Shown: in pieces, positions 30,808 through 40,053 of the stretch
How the letters are laid out: every line of letters starts with the position of its first letter
Position numbering within the stretch: position 1 is the stretch's first letter
DNA from: Rubrivirga sp. SAORIC476
GTDB lineage: Bacteria; Bacteroidota; Rhodothermia; Rhodothermales; Rubricoccaceae
Length of the DNA stretch: 64,000 nucleotides
NCBI RefSeq assembly: GCF_002283555.1
Contig: NZ_MVOI01000003.1
Span: 1,719,578 to 1,783,577, forward strand
Direction of reading: 5' to 3'
Translations under genes and position numbers: made by a program
Notes under the pieces: generated by a model
Database searches by the model: none
Seen by the model: only the letters and a program-made list of their open reading frames with translations
What the model was told of the DNA's origin: nothing

Positions 30808-33606
30808 ATGGACTCTCTCTACTCCCGCGCCCGCCGTCTGGGCCGCGCCCTCTTCCTCACCCTGGCCGTCGTCGCGCTGGCGACCGCCGCCAACGCGCAG
30901 CAGCTCGGGCGGTCGCTCCAGAACGCGCTCTCGGTCGCCGCCCCCGCCGACCTTCTGGAGGTCATCGTGACGTTCGAGGGCGAGGGCCCGCTGACGGTCC
31001 AGCAACGCGCCGCGCTGAGCGGCCTCGGGCTGGGCGGCGTGCTGATGAACAACCTGCCCATCGCGGGTGTGGTTGCCACCCCGGCCCAGATCAGCCAGAT
31101 CGTCGGCCTGCCGGGCGTGCGCTCCGTCTGGCACAACGACGCGCTCCAGTACGAGAACGACGGCCCGACGGCCCTCACCGGCGTCGACCGCCTGCGGACG
31201 GACGCCAGCCTCCGGAACGCGCTCGGGATGCCGTACTCTGGCCGCGGCATCGGCGTGCTGGTCAACGACTCGGGCATCGACGGGACGCACCCGGACATCA
31301 AGTACCCGGACCACGTCGTCCAGAACGTGCTCGCGCAGACCAACTTGCACTCGCTCTCCGACCTCCTCCCGGTGACCTACACCGAGGGCGTGGCCAACAC
31401 CGACATCGGCGGCGGCCACGGCACGCACGTCGCGGGCATCATCGGCGGGAACGGTGCGCAGAGCGCCGGCACGTACGAGGGCGTCGCCCCCGGGGCCGAC
31501 ATCATCGGCTACGGCTCGGGCGCCGGGCTGTTCATCCTGGACACGATCGGCGGCTTCGATTACGCCCTCACCCACCAGTTCCAGTACAACATCCGCGTCA
31601 TCTCGAACTCGTTCGGCAACACGGGCGACATCGGGACCGACTTCGACCCCAACGACCCGACCAACGTGGCGACGAAGGCGCTCGCCGATCGCGGCGTGAT
31701 CGTCGTCTTCTCGGCGGGCAACTCCGGGCCGGGCGAGAGCACGGTGACGGGCAACTTCAAGAAGGCCCCCTGGGTCGTGATGGTCGGCGCCGGTGACGAC
31801 CTGGGCGCGCTGGCCAGCTTCTCCAGCCGCGGCCTCAAGGACAACGGCGGCACCGTCGTCGTGGGCGGCGAGACCTTCGAGTGGTCCGACCGCCCGACCG
31901 TCGTCGCGCCCGGCGTGGACGTGGTCTCAGCGCGGGCCTCGGCGGGCACCACGGAGCCTGCGACCGACATCGAGCCCGGCTTCGCGCCGTTCTACGCGTC
32001 GCTCAGCGGCACGTCGATGGCCTGCCCGCACGTCTCCGGCATCGTCGCCCTGATGCTGGAGGCCGACCCGACGCTCGACGTGTACGACGTCCGCCGGATC
32101 CTGCAGACGACGGCGACCAACATGCCGGGTCGCGAGAGCTGGGAGACCGGCGCTGGCTACGTCAACGCGCACGCCGCGGTCGCCCACGTGCTGGGCCAGC
32201 CGGTCGGCAGCCTCGCCACCGTCAACGGCTTCCGGACGTTCGACGCCAACGCCATCCTGGTCGAGGGCGCCTCGTTCGACGCGAGCGTCTTCTTCGTGCC
32301 CGTCGGCGAGCCGGAGACGGTCCCCTTCGAGGTCGGTGCGGATGTGGCGATTGTAAAGGCCCGCGCGCAGGTGTCCGAGAACACCGTCGCGATCGTGCTG
32401 ACCTCGCCGAGCGGCAAGCGGTACGGCTCGGGCATCACGTTGCCCGTCCTCGGTGAGATCGCGTCCGTCTCCGCCCCCGGCGAGGCTGGCACGTGGACCT
32501 ACTCGGTGTCTGGCATCGGCGGCTTGTCGGGCCAGGACGTGGACCCGCTGGGCGTGACGAACGGCTACGCCGTCCCCGGCACCGTCACCGCGCGGATCAC
32601 GCTCGTGGAGACGGGCGGCTTCGCCGGCCTCGGCGACATCGCGGGCCACCCGGCGCGCGGCTTCATCGAGACGGCCATCATCGAGCGCCTGGCCGACGGC
32701 GCCACTGCGTCGGGCTTCGCGCCGGACGCCCCGCTGACGCGGGCCGACCTGGCCGACTACCTCGTGATGGGCACGGGCGTCCGCCAGGCCACGCCGGGCG
32801 CCGTCCCGGCCTTCGCCGACGCCACCGGCGACCTCCGCCCGTTCGCCGAGGCCGTCACGGCGCAGGGCGCGGCGCTCAAGGATCTGCGCGGCAGCGCCCC
32901 GGGGCTCATCCGCCTGCGGAACGGCGCCTTCGACGCCGCGGGCACCGTGACCCGCGCCGAGCTGGCAACCTCGCTCGTCGCCGCGCTCGGCCTCCACGAG
33001 GTCGCGTCCGGCTACAGCGGCACCGTCTCGGCGACGTTCAACGGCGAGCGGGTCCCGCTGACCGACTCGGACGCCATCCCGGCCGACCTCCGGGGCTACG
33101 TCCAGCTCGCCCTCGACGCGGGCCTGCTCAACGCCCAGTTCGGCATCACGCAGGGTCCGTTCGACCTGGAGCCGACCGTCACGGCGACGTTCGGCCCAGC
33201 CACCACGGTGACCCGCGCCGACTACGCCGTCGCCGCCGTGCGCCTGTTCGGCCTCTACGACAGCGCCGACCCGTCGGCCGCCTCCGCCGGAGACGGCGAG
33301 AGCGTGCTGCCGGGCGTCCCCGCGCTGGCCACGGCCGCCGAGTCCGGCCTCGAATTGGAGGGCGCCGCGCCCAACCCGACGGCGGGTGCCACGCGGATCG
33401 CGTTCACGCTGGCCCAGGCCGGCCCGACCCGTCTCGCGGTCTACGACCTGCTCGGCCGTGAGGTCGCCATCCTCGCCGACGGCCAGCTCGCGGAGGGCCG
33501 CCACGAGGTCCGCCTCGACGCGGGCGCGCTCGCCTCCGGCACCTACGTGTACCGCCTCCAGGCGGGCACCGAGGCGCTCACCGGCCGTATGACCGTGACG
33601 CGCTAA
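30808..33606 (+). CDS. Secreted subtilisin-like protease with SLH-like and T9SS sorting domains
   Basis: A 932-residue S8 peptidase. Domains in order: signal peptide (1-29, ATAANAQ); inhibitor-like propeptide (about 48-110); catalytic domain (about 130-465) with Asp in LVNDSGIDGTHPD, His in GGGHGTHVAGI and Ser in SGTSMACPHVSG; a beta region; SLH-like segments (about 610-830, GFIETAIIERLADG and VTRADYAVAAVRLFG); and a type A T9SS sorting domain (about 850-932, AVYDLLGREVAILADG, ending GTYVYRLQAG...). It is predicted to be secreted through T9SS and held at the cell surface or released, for extracellular protein digestion. The start is the ATG before the signal peptide. A strong terminator follows. 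Confidence 0.9.
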   Translation: MDSLYSRARRLGRALFLTLAVVALATAANAQQLGRSLQNALSVAAPADLLEVIVTFEGEGPLTVQQRAALSGLGLGGVLMNNLPIAGVVATPAQISQIVGLPGVRSVWHNDALQYENDGPTALTGVDRLRTDASLRNALGMPYSGRGIGVLVNDSGIDGTHPDIKYPDHVVQNVLAQTNLHSLSDLLPVTYTEGVANTDIGGGHGTHVAGIIGGNGAQSAGTYEGVAPGADIIGYGSGAGLFILDTIGGFDYALTHQFQYNIRVISNSFGNTGDIGTDFDPNDPTNVATKALADRGVIVVFSAGNSGPGESTVTGNFKKAPWVVMVGAGDDLGALASFSSRGLKDNGGTVVVGGETFEWSDRPTVVAPGVDVVSARASAGTTEPATDIEPGFAPFYASLSGTSMACPHVSGIVALMLEADPTLDVYDVRRILQTTATNMPGRESWETGAGYVNAHAAVAHVLGQPVGSLATVNGFRTFDANAILVEGASFDASVFFVPVGEPETVPFEVGADVAIVKARAQVSENTVAIVLTSPSGKRYGSGITLPVLGEIASVSAPGEAGTWTYSVSGIGGLSGQDVDPLGVTNGYAVPGTVTARITLVETGGFAGLGDIAGHPARGFIETAIIERLADGATASGFAPDAPLTRADLADYLVMGTGVRQATPGAVPAFADATGDLRPFAEAVTAQGAALKDLRGSAPGLIRLRNGAFDAAGTVTRAELATSLVAALGLHEVASGYSGTVSATFNGERVPLTDSDAIPADLRGYVQLALDAGLLNAQFGITQGPFDLEPTVTATFGPATTVTRADYAVAAVRLFGLYDSADPSAASAGDGESVLPGVPALATAAESGLELEGAAPNPTAGATRIAFTLAQAGPTRLAVYDLLGREVAILADGQLAEGRHEVRLDAGALASGTYVYRLQAGTEALTGRMTVTR

Positions 33607-33630
33607 CGATCGTCCTTGGGGAAGGACCCG

Positions 33631-33670
33631 GCGCGGGGCGCGGCTTTCGAGTCGCGCCCCGCGCTTTTTT
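33631..33670 (+). terminator. Intrinsic terminator after the subtilase gene
   Basis: A perfect 12-bp stem GCGCGGGGCGCG / CGCGCCCCGCGC with a 10-nt loop, followed by six T. Confidence 0.93.
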
Positions 33671-33733
33671 GTGCGGCTCCGCCCCCCTCGCTGAGGTGCC
33701 CGAGGCGGGTGGACGAGCGGACGCGATCCGTCC

Positions 33734-35182
33734 CTACGGCATCGGGCCCAGCACGTCCTCGACGGACAGCACCTCGACAGGACCGAGGCCGAGAGCCTGG
33801 ACCTCGTCGCCCACGACCGACCAGTCGCCGACGACGACGATCGCCATCCGGTCCGGGTCGATGTAGCGGGCTGCGACGCGGGCGAGGTCGTCGGCCGTGA
33901 CGGCGCGGACGGCCGTGGCGTAGGTGGCGTAGGTGTCGGGCGGGAGCCCGTCCAGCCACAGCGCGCCGACCATCGCCGCCGTGCCCGCGACGGTGGCGAA
34001 CGGCTCGGGGAACGACAGCGCGAGGTTGTCGCGCGCCTTCGCCAGTTCGTCGGCCGGGACGGGCTCGCGGATGGCGGTCAGCTCGTGGACGAACTCGGTG
34101 AGGGCGGGCGCCGTCACGTCCGTCTGCACGTCGGCGTAGGCGAGGAAGGGGCCCGAGACCGTCCGGAAGTCGAACGACGAGCGGGCGCCGTAGCTGTAGC
34201 CGTTGCGCTCGCGGAGGTTCTGGTTGAGGCGGCTCGTGAAGCTGCCCCCCAGGATCGTGTTGAGGACGAGGAGCGCCTCGTAATCGGGTGTGGACCGCGC
34301 TGCGCCGATGCGCCCGATGCGGATCACCGACTGCGCCGCGCCGGGCTTGTCGACGAACGTGATCGCCCGCGGGCCGACCTGCGCCGGCTCGGCGATGCCC
34401 ATGGCCGAGGCCGCGCCCTGCCTCGCAGGCCACGCCTCGCTGCCGAACGCCGCCTCCAGCCGGGGCTCGGCCGCCTCCCACGTCAGCGCGCCGACCACCA
34501 CCAGGGCAGCATTGTCGGGCTCGAACGCCCGGTCGTGGAAGGCGGCGAGATCGTCCCGCGAGAGGTCCGCCAGGCTGGCGGGCGTGCCGTCGCCGGAGCG
34601 CCCGTACGGGTGGTCCGGCCCGAAGACGGCCCGGTCGAACGCCACCGAGGCGATGGAGCGGGCTTCGTCGCGCCGCTGCTCCAGCGCCGTCACCCGGCTC
34701 GTGCGGACGCGGTCCAGATCCGCCTGTGCGAACGTCGGCCGGAGCGCGACATCGGCCATCAGCGCGAGGGCGTCGTCGAGCTTCGAGAGCGGCGTGTGGA
34801 GACGGACCTGCAGGCTGTGCAGCCCGGCCCCGGCGCTCAGGCCGATGCCCAAGAAGTCGATGGCGTCGGCCAGGGCCAGGGCGTCGAGGTCGCCCGCCCC
34901 CTCGTCCATCAGGTCGGCCGTGAGGCTCGCGAGACCGTCCTGCGCGCCGTCGTCCACGGAGCCCGCGCGCACGAGCAGGTTGACCTGCGCCAGCGGCACG
35001 CCCGGCTTCTCGACGAACAGCACCCGGAGCCCGTTCGACAGGGCACGGGTCTCGGCGACGGGCGGCACGAACACGGGCGCCTCGGCCAGCGCCGGGCGGG
35101 TGCCCCAGTCGGGCGCGGTCGGCTGGGCGGCGGGCGCCGCGGTGGCCCCGGCGAAGAGGACGGCGAGGAAGAGGGCGCGCAT
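33734..35182 (-). CDS. M16-family peptidase-like protein without the zinc motif (partner subunit)
   Basis: A 482-residue secreted M16 (insulinase-fold) protein with a signal peptide (1-19). The N-terminal M16 domain lacks HxxEH: the expected place reads QDGLASLTADLMDEGAG. The C-terminal substrate-binding domain is well kept (ILGGSFTSRLNQNLRERNGYSYGARSS). Such proteins pair with an active M16 subunit, as in mitochondrial processing peptidase or Sphingomonas peptidase pairs. The active partner is encoded 64 bp upstream in the same direction. It is predicted to be periplasmic and to degrade peptides. Confidence 0.9.
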   Translation of the reverse strand: MRALFLAVLFAGATAAPAAQPTAPDWGTRPALAEAPVFVPPVAETRALSNGLRVLFVEKPGVPLAQVNLLVRAGSVDDGAQDGLASLTADLMDEGAGDLDALALADAIDFLGIGLSAGAGLHSLQVRLHTPLSKLDDALALMADVALRPTFAQADLDRVRTSRVTALEQRRDEARSIASVAFDRAVFGPDHPYGRSGDGTPASLADLSRDDLAAFHDRAFEPDNAALVVVGALTWEAAEPRLEAAFGSEAWPARQGAASAMGIAEPAQVGPRAITFVDKPGAAQSVIRIGRIGAARSTPDYEALLVLNTILGGSFTSRLNQNLRERNGYSYGARSSFDFRTVSGPFLAYADVQTDVTAPALTEFVHELTAIREPVPADELAKARDNLALSFPEPFATVAGTAAMVGALWLDGLPPDTYATYATAVRAVTADDLARVAARYIDPDRMAIVVVGDWSVVGDEVQALGLGPVEVLSVEDVLGPMP

Positions 35183-35219
35183 CGGTCGAAGTCGGATCGG
35201 AAGGGTCGGGTCGGGGTGG

Positions 35220-35241
35220 CCCGCCTCGGGGCCGAGGCGGG
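35220..35241. repeat. Interspersed palindrome copy
   Basis: A 22-bp copy with the same single central change (GGGG) as the one at 19133. It lies between the two M16 genes. Confidence 0.85.
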
Positions 35242-35246
35242 CGAGG

Positions 35247-36620
35247 CTAGAACAGCGGAACGGCCGTCTCCGAGCCGGTCAGCGCCAGCTCGGGCGCTCC
35301 CTCGGGGACGATGGAGAGCGCCACGCGGCGGTCGGCGAGGAACGTCATCGCGGCGTCCGAGAGGTCCCGGGGCGAGAGCGCACGGAAGCGGGCGAGGTCC
35401 TCCTCGAAGAAGTCCGGCGTGCCGGTAAAGAAGAGGTAGGCGTTGAGCTGGTCGGCCTTGCCCGCGAAGCCGTCGATGGTCTCCAGCCCGTCCAGGAAGG
35501 ATGCCTCGATGCCGTTGACGACGCGCTGCAGTTCGCGCGCCTCAGGCGCCTCGGTGCGGAGTGCCGCCAGTTCCTCCGCGATCACGGCGTCGATCTCGTC
35601 GAGCGAGTGCCCTGGCCGCGCGGTCGCGATGATGTAGAAGGTGCCGCTGTGGAGGTCGCCGTCCTGGAACGCCGCCACGTCCTGCGCGATCTCCATGTCG
35701 TACACGAGGCGACGGTAGAGGCGGCTGTTCTTGCCCCCGGCGAGCACCGCCGCGAGGCCCGTCATGGCGGCGTCCGCCGGGGCGTAGGCGGCCGGGGCGT
35801 GCCACGCGAGGTAGAGGCGCGGCAGTTGGACGGCATCTTCGAGCACGAGGCGGTGCTCGCGCTCCAGCACGGGCGTGGCGATGGGCTGGATGGGCGGCTC
35901 CGGGCCACGCGGGATGGCACCATACCACTGCTCGACCCACGCCCGCGCCTGCGTCAGGTCGATATCCCCCGCGACGACGAGGCTGGCGTTGTTGGGCGTG
36001 TAGTAGGTCTGAAAGAAGGTCTCCACGTCCTGGAAGCTCGCAGCCGTCAGGTCGTCCATCGAGCCGATGGTGGGCCAGTGGTAGGGGTGGCCGGGCGGGT
36101 AGAGGGTCTGGCCGAGGACTGAGAAGGCCATGCCGTAGGGCCGGTTCTCGTAGCTCTGGCGGCGCTCGTTCTTGACCACGTCGCGCTGCCCGTCCACGCT
36201 CTCGGGCGACATGGCGTCGAGGAGCGAGGCCATGCGGTCGGCGTCGAGGTAGAGGGCCAGTTCGAGGCCGTTGGCCGCCGCGTCGGTGGTGTAGTTGGTG
36301 CGGTCGCGGGTGGTGGAGCCGTTGGCGCCGCCGCCCGCCTCTTCGAGCCACGTGTCGATGGCGCCCTCGGGGACGTGCCCCGAGCCCTCGAACATGAGGT
36401 GCTCGAAGAGGTGCGCGAAGCCGGTCCGCCCCGGCGCCTCGTGCCCACTGCCGACGTGGTACCACGTGTTGACCGTGACCGCTGGCACGGAGGCGTCACG
36501 ATGGAGGATCACGTCGAGCCCGTTGTCGAGTTGGAAGCGCTCGACCTCCACCGAGATCGGCGGCGCCTGCGCGGAGGCGGCCAGCGGCAGGGCGAGGGCG
36601 AGAACAGCGAGGAGGCGCAT
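35247..36620 (-). CDS. Active M16 zinc metallopeptidase
   Basis: A 457-residue secreted M16 peptidase. The signal peptide is 1-18 (LALPLAASAQ). The inverted zinc motif is H70-LF-E73-H74 in FAHLFEHLMFEG, and the third ligand is Glu153 in DVVKNERRQSYENRPYG. The C-terminal domain has the LAGGKNSRLYRRLVYD substrate-binding segment. The start is taken at MRLLAVLAL, which gives a clean signal peptide; a longer frame from 36686 adds unconserved residues. It is the first gene of a two-gene operon with the inactive subunit. Confidence 0.92.
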   Translation of the reverse strand: MRLLAVLALALPLAASAQAPPISVEVERFQLDNGLDVILHRDASVPAVTVNTWYHVGSGHEAPGRTGFAHLFEHLMFEGSGHVPEGAIDTWLEEAGGGANGSTTRDRTNYTTDAAANGLELALYLDADRMASLLDAMSPESVDGQRDVVKNERRQSYENRPYGMAFSVLGQTLYPPGHPYHWPTIGSMDDLTAASFQDVETFFQTYYTPNNASLVVAGDIDLTQARAWVEQWYGAIPRGPEPPIQPIATPVLEREHRLVLEDAVQLPRLYLAWHAPAAYAPADAAMTGLAAVLAGGKNSRLYRRLVYDMEIAQDVAAFQDGDLHSGTFYIIATARPGHSLDEIDAVIAEELAALRTEAPEARELQRVVNGIEASFLDGLETIDGFAGKADQLNAYLFFTGTPDFFEEDLARFRALSPRDLSDAAMTFLADRRVALSIVPEGAPELALTGSETAVPLF

Positions 36621-36724
36621 GGAGGAGTCGGTGATCCGTGGTCGGCGAAGATGCATCATCGGGAGCATCGTAGCGACGCGATTCATCGCGTCGGGTTGCA
36701 GGATGCCTCAAGGCTCCGAGCCCG

Positions 36725-36746
36725 CCCGCCTCAGTGCCGAGGCGGG
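36725..36746. repeat. Interspersed palindrome copy (central variation)
   Basis: CCGCCTCAGTGCCGAGGCGG with outer C/G pair, in the divergent promoter region between the M16 operon and the metzincin-like membrane protein. Confidence 0.8.
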
Positions 36747-36798
36747 ACCGGTCGTGAACCCGCGGAAGGTAGTCGGCGCAGGGGCGTACCATGCGGCC

Positions 36799-38061
36799 AT
36801 GCCAGAGACGAGCGACGCCCCCCTCCCCGCACCCGACGCGGTCGCCCCGCCGGTCCCCATCGCGCCGCACGTGCCTGCGGTGGTGGTCGGCTGGGTGCAG
36901 GCGGGGCCGCTGGACGACAGCCAGAATGCGGCGCTGGTCCGGGCGCGGGCGCTCTTCCGGGAGTCCCTCCGGGCGGAGCTTCCCGGCTTCGCGTGGTCGT
37001 TCCCGCTCATCCGCCGGGTGGACCTGCACGCGGGCGGCCAGGAGGTCGAGCCGGTGGACCTGCTGGACGCGGGCGCCACCGAGCGGCGCGTGGCGGGGTG
37101 GGACTTCGCGCTGGTCGTGACCGGCGCCGACCTGCGCGCCCGCTTCCGACCGTTTACGCTCGCGACGCCCTCGCAGGCGCTCGACGTCGCGGCGCTCTCG
37201 CTGGCCCGCCTCGACCCCGGCGCCCGCAACCCGTTCCTCTCCGACGAGGAGAGCACGGAGCGCTTCGCCCGCCGGCTCGCGGCGCTCGCGCTCCATGCCT
37301 TCGGCCACCTCAACGGGCTCGACCACGAGGACCGCGAGGACGCCGTGATGTGTCCGCCCCAGTCGCCCGCCGACCTCGACCGCTCGTCGCTGTCGTTCAC
37401 CGAGCCCAACCGCTCCGAGATCGAGGCCGAGGTGGCCGACGTGGCCGACCCGCGCATGGAGGAGATGTCGTCGGTCGCCCGCCTCGGCACGCTCGCGTTC
37501 ACCCTCCGCGCGCTGCTCGCCAACTGGTCCGACGTGGCCGACACGGTGCTCCAGATCCGCCCGTGGCGCTTCCCCTTCCAGCTCTCGAAGCTCACCACGG
37601 CCGCGGCCTCGACGCTGATCGTGCTCGTGATCACGGCGGAGGCGTGGGATCTGGGCGCGCGGCAGCCGCTCTGGCACGTCGCCTGGCTCGCGATCGTCGC
37701 CGTGGCCGGGACGAGTGCCTACCTCGTGCGCAAGCAGGGGCTGCTAGCGCGGCGGCACGGGCAGGTGCGGAGCGAGCAGCAGGTCGTGCAGTCGGCCTCG
37801 ATCCTGCTCGCGCTCGGGCTGGGCATGACCACGACGTGGGCGCTCCTCTTCGGGGCCACCCTCATCCTGCGGTTGCTCTTCTTCGACGGCGCGATCCTGG
37901 ACGGCTGGGCAGCATCGCTGGGACACTCCGTCGGTCCGCTGGAGGTGATGGCATTCGCGGGCTTCGCGTCGTCGCTCGGCATCGGCGTCGGCGCGCTGGG
38001 TGCGTCGTTCGAGGACCAGACCTATTTCCGGCACGTGGCCTATGTGGATGAGGAGACGTGA
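36799..38061 (+). CDS. Membrane protein with degenerate metzincin-like domain
   Basis: A 420-residue protein. The N-terminal soluble half (about 25-215) contains H166-A-F-G-H170-LNGLD-H176 and a following Met-turn-like DAVMC (M184). This is the matrixin/archaemetzincin zinc signature HExxHxxGxxH with the catalytic Glu replaced by Ala167. The C-terminal half has about four or five membrane helices (about 265-415, for example STLIVLVITAEAW, WLAIVAVAGTSAYLV and LALGLGMTTTWALLFGATLIL). There is no signal peptide, so the metzincin-like part is probably cytosolic. With the Glu lost it may bind metal without peptidase activity. The adjacent endonuclease gene starts 4 bp downstream. Confidence 0.78.
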   Translation: MPETSDAPLPAPDAVAPPVPIAPHVPAVVVGWVQAGPLDDSQNAALVRARALFRESLRAELPGFAWSFPLIRRVDLHAGGQEVEPVDLLDAGATERRVAGWDFALVVTGADLRARFRPFTLATPSQALDVAALSLARLDPGARNPFLSDEESTERFARRLAALALHAFGHLNGLDHEDREDAVMCPPQSPADLDRSSLSFTEPNRSEIEAEVADVADPRMEEMSSVARLGTLAFTLRALLANWSDVADTVLQIRPWRFPFQLSKLTTAAASTLIVLVITAEAWDLGARQPLWHVAWLAIVAVAGTSAYLVRKQGLLARRHGQVRSEQQVVQSASILLALGLGMTTTWALLFGATLILRLLFFDGAILDGWAASLGHSVGPLEVMAFAGFASSLGIGVGALGASFEDQTYFRHVAYVDEET

Positions 38062-38065
38062 GACG

Positions 38066-39394
38066 ATGAAGACCAGAGCCCAGGGACGCGGGACGAGGGC
38101 GATCGCCCGTGGCGGGTCGCTCGCGGTCCTGTGTCTCCTGCTCTCCGCGTGCGGGGGCGACGGCGTATCGACGGCCGGGGCGTTCGACGAGGGTGGCGCC
38201 TCGACCGCGGGGCCGTTCGTGGACGAGTCCGCACTGCCCGCCGCGGCGTCAGAGGCGGCCGCCCTGCTGGCCGAGATCGACCGCGAGTTCTCGCCGGACC
38301 AGACGCTCGGCTACGGGCGCGCCCGCGACGTGCTCTACGCCTACGAGCAGGACACGTACGGTGCGCTGTGCGGCGTCTACTCCAACTTCTGCGTGACGCT
38401 CGGGCCGGGCGACGAGTCCACCCAGGCGATGGCGCTCGACATCAACGCCGAGCACGTCTGGCCGCAGTCGCGGGGCGCGCGCGCCGAGCCGCTCAAGAGC
38501 GACCTCCACCACCTCTTCCCGTCGCGCGTGTCCGTCAACTCGTCTCGCGGCAACCTGCCTTTCGGCGAGGTTCGCGACGACCGGGCGGACGCGTGGTATC
38601 GCGACGCGGACAGCCAGTCGCGCCCGCCGACCTCCGGCATCGGCGCGTGGGCCGAGCGCGGGGAGGGCCGCTTCGAGCCGCCCGAGTCGAAGAAGGGCGA
38701 CATCGCCCGGGCCGTGTTCTACGTCGCCGCCGTCTACCCCGAGTGCGCCGAGGCGGGCTTTTTCGAGACGATGCGGGCCGACCTCCTGGCCTGGAACCGT
38801 GCCGATCCGCCCGACGCCGCCGAGCGCGCCCGGAGCGCGTGGATCGCGACGCTCCAGGGCACCGAGAACCCGTTCGTCCGCGACCCCCGCCTGGCAGACC
38901 GGATCTGGGGCGGCGGCCCGGTCACGTCGGCGCCCCCTCCGGTTCCACCCGCTGCGCCTCCCGTTCCCACGTCATCGACCGACGACCTGCGGATCTCGGC
39001 CTTCCACTACGACAACGCGGGCGAGGACACCGGCGAGGGGATCGAAGTCTTCGGCCCGCCCGGCGCGGCGCTGGACGGCTGGCGGCTGGTGCTCGTCAAC
39101 GGCAGCGGCGGGCGGGTGTACGACACGGTCTCGCTCTCGGGCACCCTGCCCCCCTCGGGCACACGGTGGACCGACACGCCGGGCCTGCAGAACGGCGACC
39201 CCGACGGGATCGCCCTCGTTGGCCCAGACGGCCGCGTCGCCGAGTTCGTGAGCTACGAGGGCGCGTTCGTCGCCGAGGACGGCCCGGCGCAGGGGATGCG
39301 GTCGGTCGACATCGGGGCCAGCGAGGCCTCGGACACGCCGGTCGGCCGGATGCTGCGCCGGGGCGAGAGCGGCTGGGCGCTCGCCCCGCGCTGA
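38066..39394 (+). CDS. Secreted endonuclease I lipoprotein with lamin-tail domain
   Basis: A 442-residue lipoprotein (lipobox LLSAC, Cys29). Residues about 65-300 are an Endonuclease_1 (EndA/Vvn-type) domain with INAEHVWPQS (H130), KSDLHHLFPSRVSVNSSRGN and FEPPESKKGDIARAVFYVA. A Pro-rich linker (about 310-325) leads to a lamin-tail-like beta domain (about 328-440, GIEVFGPPGAALDGWRLVL). It is predicted to be an extracellular or surface nuclease for DNA as a nutrient or for biofilm DNA. It starts 4 bp after the previous stop and is likely co-transcribed. Confidence 0.9.
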   Translation: MKTRAQGRGTRAIARGGSLAVLCLLLSACGGDGVSTAGAFDEGGASTAGPFVDESALPAAASEAAALLAEIDREFSPDQTLGYGRARDVLYAYEQDTYGALCGVYSNFCVTLGPGDESTQAMALDINAEHVWPQSRGARAEPLKSDLHHLFPSRVSVNSSRGNLPFGEVRDDRADAWYRDADSQSRPPTSGIGAWAERGEGRFEPPESKKGDIARAVFYVAAVYPECAEAGFFETMRADLLAWNRADPPDAAERARSAWIATLQGTENPFVRDPRLADRIWGGGPVTSAPPPVPPAAPPVPTSSTDDLRISAFHYDNAGEDTGEGIEVFGPPGAALDGWRLVLVNGSGGRVYDTVSLSGTLPPSGTRWTDTPGLQNGDPDGIALVGPDGRVAEFVSYEGAFVAEDGPAQGMRSVDIGASEASDTPVGRMLRRGESGWALAPR

Positions 39395-39396
39395 GG

Positions 39397-39900
39397 TCAC
39401 TCAGGCAGGTAGGGTTCGGGGACCGGCGGCGCATCGGCGCGGCCGTCGAACATCCACGACACGATCCACCAGCGCGAGCCGTCGTGCGCCAGTTGGATGC
39501 TGTTGACGCCCTGCCCGCCGACGGGCCCGTCCTCCGTCTGCCGCCACGCGTAGGTGCTCCAGACGTGGGCGACGGCGCCGTGCCGCTCGGTCCGCCGCGC
39601 GATCTCGTGCTCGAAGAAGCCCGCCTCGACCAGACTGTTGCTCTGGGCGTGGAAGCCCGCGAGGTCCGTCGCCTGGAGCGTCGTCTCGCCGTCGGCCCCG
39701 GTGCCGGGGATCAGGATGAGCGCGGCCGGATGGTGGAGCGTGCTGTCTCGGGCCCAGTCGCGCGGCTGGCCCGCCGGGCCGGAGACGACCTCGTAGTAGG
39801 CCGCGATGATGCCGTCGATCGTCGACACGTCCGCCGGGTCGGCCGATGGCTGTGCCGAGGCAGCGGGGAGCAGGAGGGCGAGGGCGAGGAGAGCGCGCAT
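39397..39900 (-). CDS. Secreted SnoaL/DUF4440-like protein
   Basis: A 167-residue protein with a signal peptide (1-16, LLLPAASAQ) and an NTF2/SnoaL-like cone fold. The pattern is STIDGIIAAYYEVVSGPAG, DSTLHHPAALI, FEHEIARRTERHGAVAHVWSTYAW and RWWIVSWMFD. This fold is used by ketosteroid-isomerase-like enzymes and by ligand-binding proteins. No catalytic assignment is made. It ends 2 bp from the endonuclease stop in convergent orientation. Confidence 0.82.
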   Translation of the reverse strand: MRALLALALLLPAASAQPSADPADVSTIDGIIAAYYEVVSGPAGQPRDWARDSTLHHPAALILIPGTGADGETTLQATDLAGFHAQSNSLVEAGFFEHEIARRTERHGAVAHVWSTYAWRQTEDGPVGGQGVNSIQLAHDGSRWWIVSWMFDGRADAPPVPEPYLPE

Positions 39901-39988
39901 GGGCGGAGCAGTGGGTGGCAAGGAACGTAGCGCACGTGCCGTCCCCGCTCGCCGTCGGACGTTCACGGCCTCGCCCCCTTACGCGACT

Positions 39989-40016
39989 GTAAGGCAACGG
40001 CAAGGCCCGGGCAAGG
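39989..40016 (+). promoter_or_regulatory. Three direct repeats GYAAGG, 11-bp period (response-regulator box)
   Basis: GTAAGG, GCAAGG and GCAAGG start at 39989, 40000 and 40011, exactly 11 bp (one helical turn) apart. The last ends 37 bp before the porin start. OmpR/PmrA-type regulators bind such tandem half-sites, and an OmpR-type regulator is encoded just downstream. The same arrangement recurs at 43339-43366. Confidence 0.75.
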
Positions 40017-40053
40017 CCGGGGTCGTACGCCCGGTTCACGTCTCCTCCCCGTC

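Noticed and set aside
33734-36620. M16 peptidase pair as lanthipeptide leader protease
   Set aside because: Far from the cluster (17 kb) with no shared regulatory feature; paired M16 enzymes are general in Bacteroidota.
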